This document shows, piece after piece, positions 33,224 through 43,859 of a stretch of 64,000 bases of DNA. Position 1 is the stretch's first letter. Each line of letters starts with the position of its first letter. A program made the position numbers and the translations under genes. The notes under the pieces were generated by a model that saw only the letters and a list, made by a program, of their open reading frames with translations, was not told the DNA's origin and did not search any database. Origin of the DNA: Rehmannia glutinosa (Eukaryota; Streptophyta; Magnoliopsida; Lamiales; Orobanchaceae); NCBI GenBank assembly GCA_016081115.2, contig JABTTQ020003466.1, positions 1 through 64,000 of the forward strand. Reading direction: 5' to 3'.

Positions 33224-36200
33224 ATGGCATCCACTCATGATTTTGTCAAGCTAGGAAAGCAAATCCACGCCGATTCTACTTTGTGGATTTCGATGGTATG
33301 GTGAAACAGGGGTCCGACGACACCCTAGTGAAGAAGATTCTTTGAGAAATTGGAAACGCCTGGCTGAAACCGTTTACGCGTTGGAGTTTCCGATGACCTA
33401 TGTGGAAGAGGTCGCACAGTTCTACGTGAACGCCGAGGTTCACGATGAGGGCATCAAGTCCTCTGTTCATGGAAAGGAGTTCATCATTCGCCAAAGATTT
33501 GGCGTAACACCGCTTGTTAGCGGCGGAAGGAATGTTGGAAATCAATGAAGTGATGTTGACGACTATTGCTTGGAAGGAAGTAGCCAAGTCCGACTATCTT
33601 TGAAAGTAGTCTACACTAATAAGAGGCTATCAAGGAGGACTACCACAAATTCTTTGGACATCGTTTCCAAATGCATAGATATCAAATTTGGCGGCTTTGA
33701 CCGTTGGCCCAAAGAAAAGTTGATCGTAATGGTTGCGATCATTGAAGAACAGAAAGTGAATCGGGGCTGAGTTTGTCTACAGCAGACTCTACCGAACATT
33801 GGGAACAAATCCTTCAAGGAGGAAAAGAACGTTTGGAGGTTCCAGATACGGCCTGGTGATTGGCCTACGGTGATGGAGGTAAAAGGAGTCCTCTTCGACA
33901 TGGAAAGGCATTCCATGTAAACAAGAGGATGTTCGGATCAAACCTCTCTCAGGCGCACGAGAAGAGAGCCTACGCTAAGAGAGCGATACGAGTGAGGGGA
34001 ATCGGTGACCCGAAGATCTGTTTGTTTCCTCTCCTCCAAAGAAAAAGGCTCTGCTCCCGCATTTGCTAAGAAGACTGTTGCTCTGCTGCAAAGAAAGAAA
34101 AAGAAATTTGCTCATGCCCCCGCAGCCGAGTCGCCCCCGCAGCAGTGTCTCTTGCCCCGCACTGCGCAGCGGAGAAGGAATATCAAATACCTTCTCCGGT
34201 CGTCAAGAAAATGAGAAGCGATAAGCCAAGACGGCCAGCTCCTCGAAGAAAAAAACAGCACCGCCCACACGCCGCCAAGAATCGAATAAACCTTATCGAA
34301 CCAAAAATCCCTCGGTACAAATAAGGAGAAGAAGAAGAATTTTCAAGCGTTCGAGCTTAAGAAACCGGGCCGAGTCGCCCACTCGGTGGAGAAGATACCC
34401 GAGACTACCGGAGAAGTAGAGTCTCCAAACGTGATCGATGAAATGGCCAAGTCTCGCCGAGGCCGATCAGCAGAGGCAACTCAAGACCCGAAAGAGAATG
34501 AAGAAGACGATGTCATCATGTATTCTCCATTGTATCCAGATATCCAAAATCGTCATGAGAGTGGAGAAAATGGAAGTTCGAGCCTATCCAGTACAGTTTG
34601 AAAATCTAGAGTTCATTCTTTGAGGAAGAAGAACTCTTCAGGTTTCTTGAGGTGGACACAGTCTTTGCAACGGCTGAATACTCGGTGGGAACAGCCGAAA
34701 GTCCGGAGACGAGTGACCCCACTCAAGTCACTCGGTGGTATGCCGGTGAGGGGGAAACTCCTCCATGCGGCAAGCAAGGTCGTAGTCGCTGCGGTGACTC
34801 TACAATGAATCTAGGAGGCGAAGTGGAGAAGGATCAATCACATAATACACAGCAAGTTGTCATCGACGAGGCTCGGCGATTGTGATTGTCTCGGTGAAGT
34901 GCCAATCGCTTCTGCGGCTTAATGACGCCTAATGACGCATGCGATCGAGGCACTTGAGGGAAAGAAGCGCCCGGGAGTTAATACTGGCGATGAAAGTGCA
35001 ATCCATGGAGTTGAGACTCAATGGATGCCACCTCGAAGACCCCAAGACAGCAGACATGCCGAAAGGGATGTCAGTGCCTCATTGCGATTGAGATCGCAAG
35101 AGGTAATGAAGGCCAACGGGAGGTTGAGACTTCAGGTAGAGAAATCAAGCACAAAACATCCCTCCCGCTATCATTGATCCATCGAGAAAAGGAGATAAGT
35201 GCTCTTCACGATTCCCAGGATAATCGATGTAACCTTTTCGGGATCGGAAGGAGACGATGAAGCCGAGTCATCCCATGTGATCGATCCCAAAGACTTAGTT
35301 GAGGATGTTCCAACCACGAGTAGGGTCGACCTCAAGACTACTCGCCAAACATTCACCTTTGATGTTGAGCCACCCATGGAAATCTCATCATCATCCGATG
35401 ACGCTCCGATAAGGCCGAGGACCGGTCAACTCATTTGAAAAAACCATTTGAGACCGACGAAGTTTTGTTGAGACAATCGAGGCTCGGCAAGTCGGGTCGA
35501 CTTCACAATGACCCCACCAAACAGAGTCCACCGCTCGGGCTCCCCAAGTTGCGGCGGAGTTCGACTCCACAAGGAACTTCACGAGCACCACTTATAATTG
35601 AACAAATTCCGATTTGCACGTGATGATTCTTTCATAGAATCATTTCCCTTCTCTCCGGAGGTACGTGACCTCCTCGAAGAATCGGACAAAGATCGCGAGC
35701 GCTTCCACAGATCGATCCTGTCATTCCATCGACACCATTGTTCCTAACTATGACTTTGACTCTGCTTGGCCGTCATTTGAAATAGAGGAAGCGGTGAAGT
35801 TCGGGAGGTGTTCAAAGCCCTATTTGCGAGATTGAATGGATGGAGAGGCACCAGCCTCTCCTGGACATGAGGCCGATAACAGGGACGCCAACCTCTCGAT
35901 TTGAGAGGCATCATAGTCGAGGATCCGGGAGTGGTGGCAATAGCAACAAACAATACGTGTGGAACAAGCTCGATATTTCATAACATTGTTCAACAAGTTG
36001 TTGGTCCAGCGGCCGAGAATCGATGCAAAGACAAAATTGCAAGAGCACATTGAACAAATGCATGAATCTCATACTACTAAATAAAACTGCTTGCGTGAAC
36101 ATAATAAAAACGAGCTCCTGCGTGTGGAAGAGAATATGGATCGAAAATTCAGTCTCCTCATGGGTGAGATGAAGTTGGTAGCGGTGAATCCAATGCCACT

Positions 36201-37160
36201 CACTCGAAGTTTCGTGCGACTTACTCCAGCAGATTCAAGCAGAACTCAACTATCGCCAGACTCGACTTCTTGCTTGCTAGCTTGTTTCCGGGGTTCCTCT
36301 CTCCTTTGATGATACCAAAAAGGGGAAGATGAATACCTAAAAGGCGAAGGATCGAAGGCGAGAAGGAAGAAAGCAGTTTGTGAAGGGAAAGAAAATTTGA
36401 GGCAAGTAATAAAGAGAGAAGAAAGGAAGTCCGTTGAGGGGGAAGGCTCGAAAGATGTGACCTTGATGATTGCAAAAACCCCCAACAAGGTCTTGTCACG
36501 GTGATATTATCACAAAACTCCCGATGACTCGCCACTCCAACACTGTTGTACCAATTCTTTGAAAAGAGAAAGACGAGTTGAAGCAGGGATGGAGGAAGTG
36601 GAAGGAAGAATGAATGCTCGAGTTATGGATATTTCGAACAACATGGAGGCATTCCAATAGACAGAGACACCTATGCCATTTCGGATGCGGAACTAAGCCA
36701 AGATCTGTTGATGAATTTAAGACGCCGCATCTCGAAGGTTACTTCGCAAACATGTCCATGGCTCAAGCCTGGATTTGTCTTGGGAAAAAGGTCTCACACT
36801 ATGTGAAGAAGGCGACAGCAAAGAAACCACTAGCTTGATACTCTGTTGGTCACTCCGCTAGTCACTCACCTGGAGGAAAAAGAAGGCCCCAAGACAATAC
36901 ATGCCCGAGGAGGAAGAGGAAGAAGCGATGGTGGAGGAAGAGGTTTGAGACTAGAACTCGCCCAAAAACATTGAGTACATAGATCCAAGCAAGAAAGGAG
37001 GGATCTATTGGGCTGAATTTGATGAAGTAGCCAATGCAAGTGGCTAAGAATAATCTTGAGTATGTGAAGAGAATTGAAGAAGAAAATAAAAGACAAACTC
37101 AGCTATGGGAGGAAAGACAAGAAAGACTAAGAAGAGATGAAGCTGCCCGGGAAGGCGTAT
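33224..37160 (+). pseudogene. Element 1 envelope-like / plant transposon protein ORF, frameshifted
   Basis: ATG at 33224 begins MASTHDFVKLGKQIHADST. The segment 33342-33548 holds LEFPMTYVEEVAQFYVNAEV and SSVHGKEFI, the plant transposon protein domain. Later segments, all in the same order as in element 2, are polar and low in complexity (a K-rich stretch near 34200-34350, S/T/E-rich near 34390-34600). A helical charged C-terminus follows (MREHNKNELLRVEENMDRKF at 36091 onward). No intact frame remains. Its role is unknown; members of this lineage commonly carry such an ORF after pol. Confidence 0.7.
36317..36329 (+). other. Internal PPT-like motif in element 1
   Basis: AAAAAGGGGAAGA preceded by GATGATACC, near-copy of the terminal PPT context (GCATCATC then AAAAAGGGGAAAAT), about 1.26 kb upstream of the 3' LTR. 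Confidence 0.6.
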
Positions 37161-37573
37161 GAGAAAAGAAGGCGACTAAAGATGAGAAGAAAAGGAAAAG
37201 GTCGAGAAGATGACAGAGTCAAGAAGATAAAAAAGAAGGAAGAGAAGGAGATGAAGTGTTGTTGTCCACCCTTCATGTATTTTACTATGTAAATACACTT
37301 TATGTAAGTTTTTCGTACATTGAATAAAATTATGCAATGTCCGTACGTGAGTAGATATAGAAACGACATGGTTAGTCTAAGCCCCGTTTAAGCTCGATAC
37401 ACTTTTTTTTTGGACTTAAGCTCGATACACTTTGTAAACGGCTATGTAAAGAACAAGGATGTTATGATCAATAAAAGATCGATTCTAAACATACATTACG
37501 TGGTTCTACATTTGTCCGTATATATATTTCTTTGTTAAATAATTGTATGGATGTTTTAAGTTTTGGCATCATC

Positions 37574-37587
37574 AAAAAGGGGAAAAT
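37574..37587 (+). other. Element 1 polypurine tract
   Basis: AAAAAGGGGAAAAT immediately before the 3' LTR start. Confidence 0.92.
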
Positions 37588-39169
37588 TGTTGGGAAATTA
37601 TTTTGTAGATTTTGATGAATGCCATGCAAAACTTAGAATAGGAAGTTGGCACCCCATCTTTTTGTTGTAAATTGAATTGTAATAGATAAATTTGGTCAAG
37701 TGAGTTAAGTCGGCCTATGCCTAAACATGTAAGAAGACAACCGGAGACTAGAAGGAAGACTCCGCGAGGCAACGGTGAGTATGGCAAAGAAGAAAAGATG
37801 GGAACTCGATCAAGGTGCAATCGAGATGCGGTGAGTGAAGTATCATCAAGTTAACTCAAGATGACCAAGTCTCAAGGTTGAAGTAATGTGAAAAGTCATC
37901 AAATGGTTGGAAGTGACTCAAAGTCACCGGGAAGTCAAGGAAATGCGGTCAAGTCGAGATAATCGAAAGAGATCCGTTGTACGTAAGTCAAGAAAATTAC
38001 TTAAACAAGTAATATCTCCCATCTCGCCTTTCTTAAAGTGCCCACCCCGCAGGCGTGCAAAAGGAATAAACAATGGGAAACATCGCACTGTGTCGAGAAC
38101 TCGAAAAGTCAAGAATCATTCATACGAGGAAATGTCAATTCCAAGGATCGCAACAAGACAAGCCAACGACCACAAGTGTCTTTTGAAAATAAGCCTATCT
38201 CTTCAACGGGCAGATTTTCAAAAGAACACTATAAAAGGCCGAGGAATCTATTTGAGAAAGAAGTTGGTTACCTTGACAATCGTAAATCAAATCCGAGCAA
38301 GAAAAGCAATATTTGTAACCAAAAATATTCTCAAGTCATTCAAGTTTAATCCTCAAGCCTACATTACATAGAAATCAATCCAACACTCACCTGTGAAGGA
38401 AAAACAACTTCAATCGGTTGAAGAGGAAACATTTGAAGAATCAAGGGTCTACATTCCACGGAGGATTGTAGGAAGGTTCAAGGTCGAACTAGTCTCAAGT
38501 TTTTTTTTTGGAGGGCTTCGTGATCAAATCCAAGAAGCTTGAGCAAGTGGGTCTGTAGTAGGAAGCGGTGTCCCGTGAAGAAGAAGTCGAGTCGACGAGG
38601 AGCCAAGCTGCGTGACCAAGGCATCTCGGATCGAGTCCCAAAGGATCAAGTCAGTTTGTGTGATCAAGACTTGTATCGGACTGTTAACCACTCGTATCTC
38701 GATCAATACTTAGTGGATTCCTCCGGGAGTTGGAGAAGAGAGGAGTAGAAGAATTACCCCATCTTCGAACCTCTATAAAATCCTATTGTGTTATTTATAT
38801 TTCAAAGACTTTAAATTATGCATCTTATTGTTATATCTGTGATAAATTTGCTATCCAATTGATAATCAATTGTGTGCTAAAACCAAGTATTAAAACAAAC
38901 TTAACCAAATTCAAGGGTGTTAAGTCTTCCATTGAAAAACAAATCACAATCGAGTTAAGTCTTTAGTCAAAAAAATTTGAATTACTCTATCAACAAACTC
39001 GATCAGTCCGTTGAGTGACTAACTCTATTTGATTAACTAACTTAGTTGTCCATCAAGGACACGATTGTGAAGTATTAATTTTGGATACTTAAAAGGACTA
39101 ATTTGAAAAGTTGGTAAGGTTTATTCAACCCCCTTCTAAACCTTACACTCACACCCCTTGGGACCTACA
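37588..39169 (+). repeat. Element 1 3' LTR
   Basis: 1582 bp, TGTTGGG...CCTACA, preceded by the PPT and followed by AGTTG. Similar to the 5' LTR at 11268-12833 with scattered short indels. Confidence 0.95.
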
Positions 39170-39174
39170 AGTTG
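39170..39174. repeat. Target site duplication of element 1, right copy (AGTTG)
   Basis: Repeats 11263-11267. Removing one copy and the insert restores the GG-SCTNVAST protease block apart from one base. Confidence 0.95.
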
Positions 39175-39437
39175 CACCAATGTAGCGAGTACAAAGATGG
39201 TGGAGAGATTGGGAATTCCAACGATAAAACACCCACAACCTTATAAGTTGCAAAGTGGTTGAGCGGCAGTGGGGAGATGCGGATAAGTAGCGGCGAAAGT
39301 ATCATTTCAAATAGGGGATATAAGGATGAGGTGTTATGTGATGTTGTGCCTATGCGGCGGGCACATTCATTGGGTAGGTTTGTGGCAATTTGATGAAGGG
39401 TACAACATGATTTACACCAATCGATATACTCTTATTC
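39175..39437 (+). pseudogene. CRM-like aspartic protease, second half
   Basis: Continues from 11267: TNVASTKMVERLGIPTIKHP, QPYKLQ, then degraded forms of the KDEVLCDVVPM and LLGRPWQFD blocks and the YTNRYTLIHD region near 39415. Several frameshifts. Confidence 0.8.
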
Positions 39438-40788
39438 ATGATCAAAAACGTTTTGTACTTTTCCTTAACTCCAAAAGATATTTATGAGGATCAAGTAAAA
39501 TCGAGAGTTGGAGAGGCAAAAGAAAAAGAGAGTTCGGCTAGTGAGCATAAAAATCAAAATAAAGCCGAGAAAAATGAGAGTTTGAGAGAAAATAAGAGTG
39601 AGGGTCCGGCTAAGGGTAGCAGTGAGGTTCGAGAGATAGCCAGGAAAAAGGAGAGCAATATTAATGAGAGGGAAAAAAACAAAAAGGGGGGAAAACGGCC
39701 ATGAGGTAAGAAAAGAGGGAAAAATAAATTTGATGGCAAAAATGAGTGACCTCAGGAAATCCACCACGAGTGGTTGTTCGATGATACTCTTGGTTTATAA
39801 GGGCACTTATTTATCTATTGACAGCCTTAACCCCGATTTGCCTAATTATGTCTTGTCTTTGTTGCAGGAATTCGAGGATGTGTTTCCAGACGAGATGTCG
39901 GATGGATCACCACCTATTCAGGGAATTGAGCATCAGATTGATTTCATTTCGGGGGCATCCCTGCCTACCCGACCGGCATACAGGACTAATCTGGAGGAAA
40001 CTAAAGAATTGCAGCGACAGGTTGATGAATTGCTAAGTAAGAAACTTATTCGGGAAAGCATGAGTCCGTGTGCAGTTCCAGTATTACTTGTTCTGAAGAA
40101 AGATGGGTCTTGGAGGATGTGTGTGGATTTTCGGGCTATTAAGAACATCACCATTAAATACCGACATCCCATACCTCGCTTGGATGATATGTTAGACGAG
40201 CTACATGGGTCTAGTATTTTCTCCAAGATAGATTTGAGGAGCGGGTATCATCAGATTCGGATGCGAGAAGTGGATGAGTAGAAAGCGGCTTTTAAGACGA
40301 AGCATGGTCTGTATGAGTGGTTAGTCATTCCATTTGGACTAACCAACGCACCCAGCACATTTATGAGACTGATGAACCATGTTTTGAGAGCTTTTATTGG
40401 TAAGTTTGTCGTGGTTTACTTCGATGATATTCTTATTTATAGTAAATCATTGGGTGAACACTTGGGTCACTTGCGAGCCATCTTAGAGGTATTGAGAAAG
40501 GAGCAATTATATGCAAACGTCAAGAAGTGCACATTTTGTTCTGAGCAGTTGATATTCTTGGGGTTTGTGGTTAGCTCGAGGGGAATTACAGTGGACGAGG
40601 AGAAAATTAAGGCTATCCAGGATTGTCCTAAGCCTACGTCTGCCAGTCAAGTGCATAGCTTTCGTGACCTTGCAAGTTTTTATCGGAGGTTTGTGCGAGA
40701 CTTCAGTACTATCGCGGCACCATTGACAGAAACCATTAAAAAGAGTGTTGTGTTTCAGTGGGGCGAGGCCTAAGACAAGACATTTGAG
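39438..40788 (+). pseudogene. CRM-like linker and reverse transcriptase
   Basis: 39438-39704 encodes KRFVLFLN-type sequence, then a very K/E/S-rich linker (39500-39700). RT proper (open 39664-40281) reads LLQEFEDVFPDEM, IEHQIDFISGASLPTRPAYR, then CAVPVLLVLKKDGSWRMCVD, HPIPRLDDMLDELHG and KIDLRSGYHQIRM. A TAG at 40279 replaces the tryptophan of the DEWKTAF block. The second open part (40363-40773) has the catalytic VVYFDDILIYSK (Asp pair at about 40423-40428) and FYRRFVRDFSTIAAPL. A TAA at 40771 ends it (expected glutamine). Apart from these stops it is the best preserved gypsy RT here. Confidence 0.93.
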
Positions 40789-41183
40789 TTGTTGAAGGAA
40801 AGGCTAACACATCCGTCTTTGCTAGCATTTCTGGATTTTACCAAGGTCTTTGAGATCGAGTGTGACGCGTCGGAAGTTGGGATTGGAGCCGTATTAATTC
40901 AAGAGGGGCAGCCAATCACGTTCTTCAGCGAATACCTGAGTGGGGCGGCTTTGAATTATCCAATGTACGACAAAAAGTTGTATGCTTTGGTCCAGGCCTT
41001 GAAAACGTGGCAGCACTATTTGTGGCCGAAGGAGTTCATAATCCACACTGATCATGAGTCCCTAAAGTATCTCAAGGGGCATCAAAAGTTGAACAAGCGA
41101 CATGCACTCGCTCGAGTTCATCGAGACATATTCATACATCATCCGCATACAAGCAAGGTAAGACTAATATTGAGCAGACGACT
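40789..41183 (+). pseudogene. CRM-like RNase H
   Basis: FEIECDASEVGIGAVLIQEG gives the first catalytic aspartate. YDKKLYALVQAL has lysine where relatives have the catalytic glutamate (YDKELYAL), a G-to-A change. HTDHESLKYLKG has the next aspartate. After the HKLNKRHA region the frame is disturbed at 41109 (CTCGCTC versus CTCTGGCTC in the duplicate at 47062). The domain ends at 41183, where element C is inserted. Confidence 0.92.
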
Positions 41184-42622
41184 TGTAAGTCCAGCGGCTA
41201 CGATAATCTAGAGGGGGTGAATAGATTATCTCCATCTTTTCGATTTTGCCCTCTTTTAACAATCGAATGCTCAAACAAAATAATAAAGGTGCGGAATGTA
41301 AACAACACACGTCGATTTAAAGAGGTTCAACCCACCTAGGGCCTAATCCTCTACCACCCCAAAGATATCCAGGGATGGATTTCGAAAAGAAAAAGAATTT
41401 TATTAATTACCAAAATTAATACAAATTCAACTTACAACACCTTGAAGAGCACCACACTCTTCTTCAACACCACCTTTGGAGATTACCACAATCTCCCTTT
41501 GAAGATTACCACAATCTTCTTTCAAGGCACCTTGTGAAGATTACCACAATCTTCAACCTTGAAGAATACCAAATTCTTCAACACCTCAATAAGAAGATTA
41601 CCACAATCTTCTTCACCTATCACCTAGATCATCCAAGTGTGTTCTTACCACAAGAACACTCACAAGGATATCTTGTGTTTGAATGATAACAAAAATCAAG
41701 ATTACAACTCAATAATGAATATTACAATTTGAGTGCAAAGTGTAATCAAGAATAGCCTAGACCTCAAAGATGTGAAAGTGATAAGCTAGGCAATTTTACA
41801 ACAAGAATAATAACAATGAAAGACCAAGTGTTTGCTTGAAGTGTATCTTGTTGTGTTGTATCTCAATTGTTGTTTTGGTTGCTCCAAAACTTCCTCTATT
41901 AATAGGAGATGATTGATCAAGCATAGGCTCCTCTTGGGGATTGAAAATCTACATAAAAATACAATTAAAATCAAGAATATAGCTGTTAGAAATCAATCCC
42001 ACAATTTAAGGAAAAATGTCTCATGCCAAACGGTCGAAATTTGTCAAAAGATAGCGACGGTCGCCGCACGTAAATAGACGTTGGAAAAATACAAAGAAAA
42101 TAACACAGGCGACCGGTCAACGTCTACCTCGACCGGTCAACCATCACCCCAACCGGTCCCCTCATGGATTTTGCAAAGATCAAGCGTTCGCTTCAAACAC
42201 ACTTGCAGTGCCGGCCGCACCCGGCGACACGGTCGACCGCTTGTTTTTGCTTCCGTCTCATTTTCTGTTTCTAAAAACATCTTGTGTACGGGTTGCCCTA
42301 TAAAGGCGACCTGGTCGACCACGAGACAAATATTGTCCAATTTTTGTCGAAAATAAAACTCAAGAAATACTCCTAAAATTTAGTAAAAACATTTTAAACC
42401 GATCGGGAGTATTAGGACAACATTTAGGAACCTTGTTTAGGAGTGAAAAATCCATTGATATAAAATCATTAAAAGTGTTGTCCAAAAAATAAACTTGAGA
42501 AAATACTAGGAAAATATTAAAACCATTTTAAATCCTTTAGGAGTATTTGGACAACCTTTAAAAACATTGTTTTGGTGATAAAATAAAATCATCAAAATTA
42601 AGATAAAAACATGTATCAAACA
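41184..42622 (-). repeat. Element C 3' LTR (left)
   Basis: 1439 bp; plus-strand ends TGTAAGTC...AAACA. Matches 47143-48635 with few differences, most inside a GC-rich CGACCGGTC-containing part (42055-42320). Confidence 0.92.
41397..41672. repeat. Array of hairpins with constant ACCAC-type loop, left LTR of element C
   Basis: Eight successive short inverted repeats with different stems but nearly the same loop. Examples: TATTAATT-accaa-AATTAATA (41400), GAAGAG-caccaca-CTCTTC, GGAGATT-accac-AATCTCC, GAAGATT-accac-AATCTTC (three times, one extended to AAGAAGATT/AATCTTCTT), TTGAAGAAT-accaa-ATTCTTCAA, and GTGTTCTT-accac-AAGAACAC (41640). Stems are 6-9 bp and perfectly paired. On the element's own (minus) strand the loop reads GTGGT/TTGGT. 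Confidence 0.85.
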
Positions 42623-42637
42623 ATCTCCCCCTTTTTG
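42623..42637 (-). other. Element C polypurine tract
   Basis: Minus strand AAAAAGGGGGAGAT directly adjoins the LTR, preceded by ATCATC as in elements 1 and 2. Confidence 0.88.
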
Positions 42638-43859
42638 ATGATTACAAACCAAAACAATTTTTACACAAACTAAGAGAGCAATTTTAGAAATGATTTTCCG
42701 GTAAAAACATTTGACCGTTTGGAAGCAACCAAAATTTCCAAAAATATTAAAGCATCCAAGTAGGGAGTAAATATTTTTCAATAATAAGCACAAGCTCCCC
42801 CTATCAATAAGCACATCAAGAATAATGTAAGAGCAATAATCCATAAGCTAAAAGCTTTAGCTTTTACAATTTGTTCAAGAGCTTATAAGCTCCCCCTGTC
42901 ACAAAACAACATTAAACAATAATATAAGTCCATCAAGCAACAATTGGACTAAGAACAAATCACAACTTATGGCTTTTATGAGCCATAGCTTATAGCTTTT
43001 ATGACAAGCTTTTATTAGCTTCTTTGAGCTAATGAGCCAATATCCTGTTTCTCCCCCTTTGGAATCATCAAAAAGAATGTTAGGATGATAGAAACATCAT
43101 AGAAGTATATCAAAGTGCGCCAAAGAAATGGTTTATCAACCATTGAGCAATATAGGCTTAAAAACCAAGGAAAATGGGAAAAATGTATCATGAAGAGTTC
43201 ATACGCTCGTTTTATTTCCCAAAACATGATCTCAATGAGTATTGAAGACTTTTGGAAGCGAGAGAATCATGTAGAAGTTGAAATTTTCATTGTGACATTT
43301 TAACAAACACCTTGTGTGCTTTAAAAATAGAAGAGGTTGTATATAACATTTGTAAATGGTTCAAGCCAAAAATTTTCATATCATCAATCAACCTCATTCC
43401 AAATCTCAAAAAAGATCATATGCACCATATGCAATAATTTGTTCAACAAATAAGAGGCTCAAAGTAGATTCTCAAGGGTTCAACCCAATTGAGATAAGCT
43501 AAGAATGATCAAGGCATTTCAAATGCCAACAATTAGAGCATCCAACAAGTAATAAGTCATGCTTTCAACAATACATGTATCAAAGGTCCCAACATATCCA
43601 ACTAAGCATAATGAACAAAGCAATAAAAGAAGCACTTTTACCATCAAGTACTTCATACCAATTATCAAACAATGCTTTAGAGTATTTTTACCATCAAATA
43701 CTCCATCAAACTCATGATCATTCACAAGTCATTATCAACTTGCAATTTTAACCCTTTAAGAAAAACAAGCAAATATCATTAGTACAAATAAGTTTTACAA
43801 AAGTTCATAAAAGTACAAAGCAACTTAAATGAAAAAGCTAGAAGGTAAAGGGGGTAACA
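42638..43859 (-). other. Element C 3' untranslated region with extra PPT-like motifs
   Basis: No coding region recognised. AGGGGGAG recurs on the minus strand near 42793 (ATAGGGGGAGCTT), 42890 (CAGGGGGAGCTT) and 43055 (AAAGGGGGAGAAA, next to a GATGATTCC context). The rest is AT-rich, with several AGCTTATAAGCT-like palindromes (42845-43020). Confidence 0.6.

Larger units (their letters stand above)
11268..39169 (+). mobile_element. Element 1: SIRE/Maximus-type Ty1/copia retrotransposon with envelope-like ORF
   Basis: 5' LTR 11268-12833, primer site 12836, gag 12962-14900, protease and gag-pre-integrase 15281-15880, integrase 15881-16720, RT 16820-17900, RNase H 17901-18180 plus 32448-32625, envelope-like ORF 33224-37160, PPT 37574-37587, 3' LTR 37588-39169. 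Without the nested element 2 it is about 13.6 kb, long even for this lineage. IN before RT is the copia order. Long LTRs (about 1.57 kb), the extra ORF after pol and the AAAAAGGGGAAAAT PPT fit SIRE/Maximus. It is flanked by AGTTG on both sides. Broken by many frameshifts. Confidence 0.93.

Noticed and set aside
33276..33587. Minus-strand frame in element 1
   Set aside because: Antisense of the envelope-like domain (LEFPMTYVEEV on the plus strand), which is the coding strand.
41440..41672. Regularly spaced short repeats resembling a CRISPR array
   Set aside because: Each unit is a self-complementary hairpin with a shared loop, not a constant repeat with unique spacers; it lies in the LTRs of a plant retrotransposon and no cas gene is present.
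42137..42356. Overlapping frames in the GC-rich LTR part of element C
   Set aside because: Frames result from CCGG/CGAC-rich palindromes; the partner LTR does not keep the same frame.
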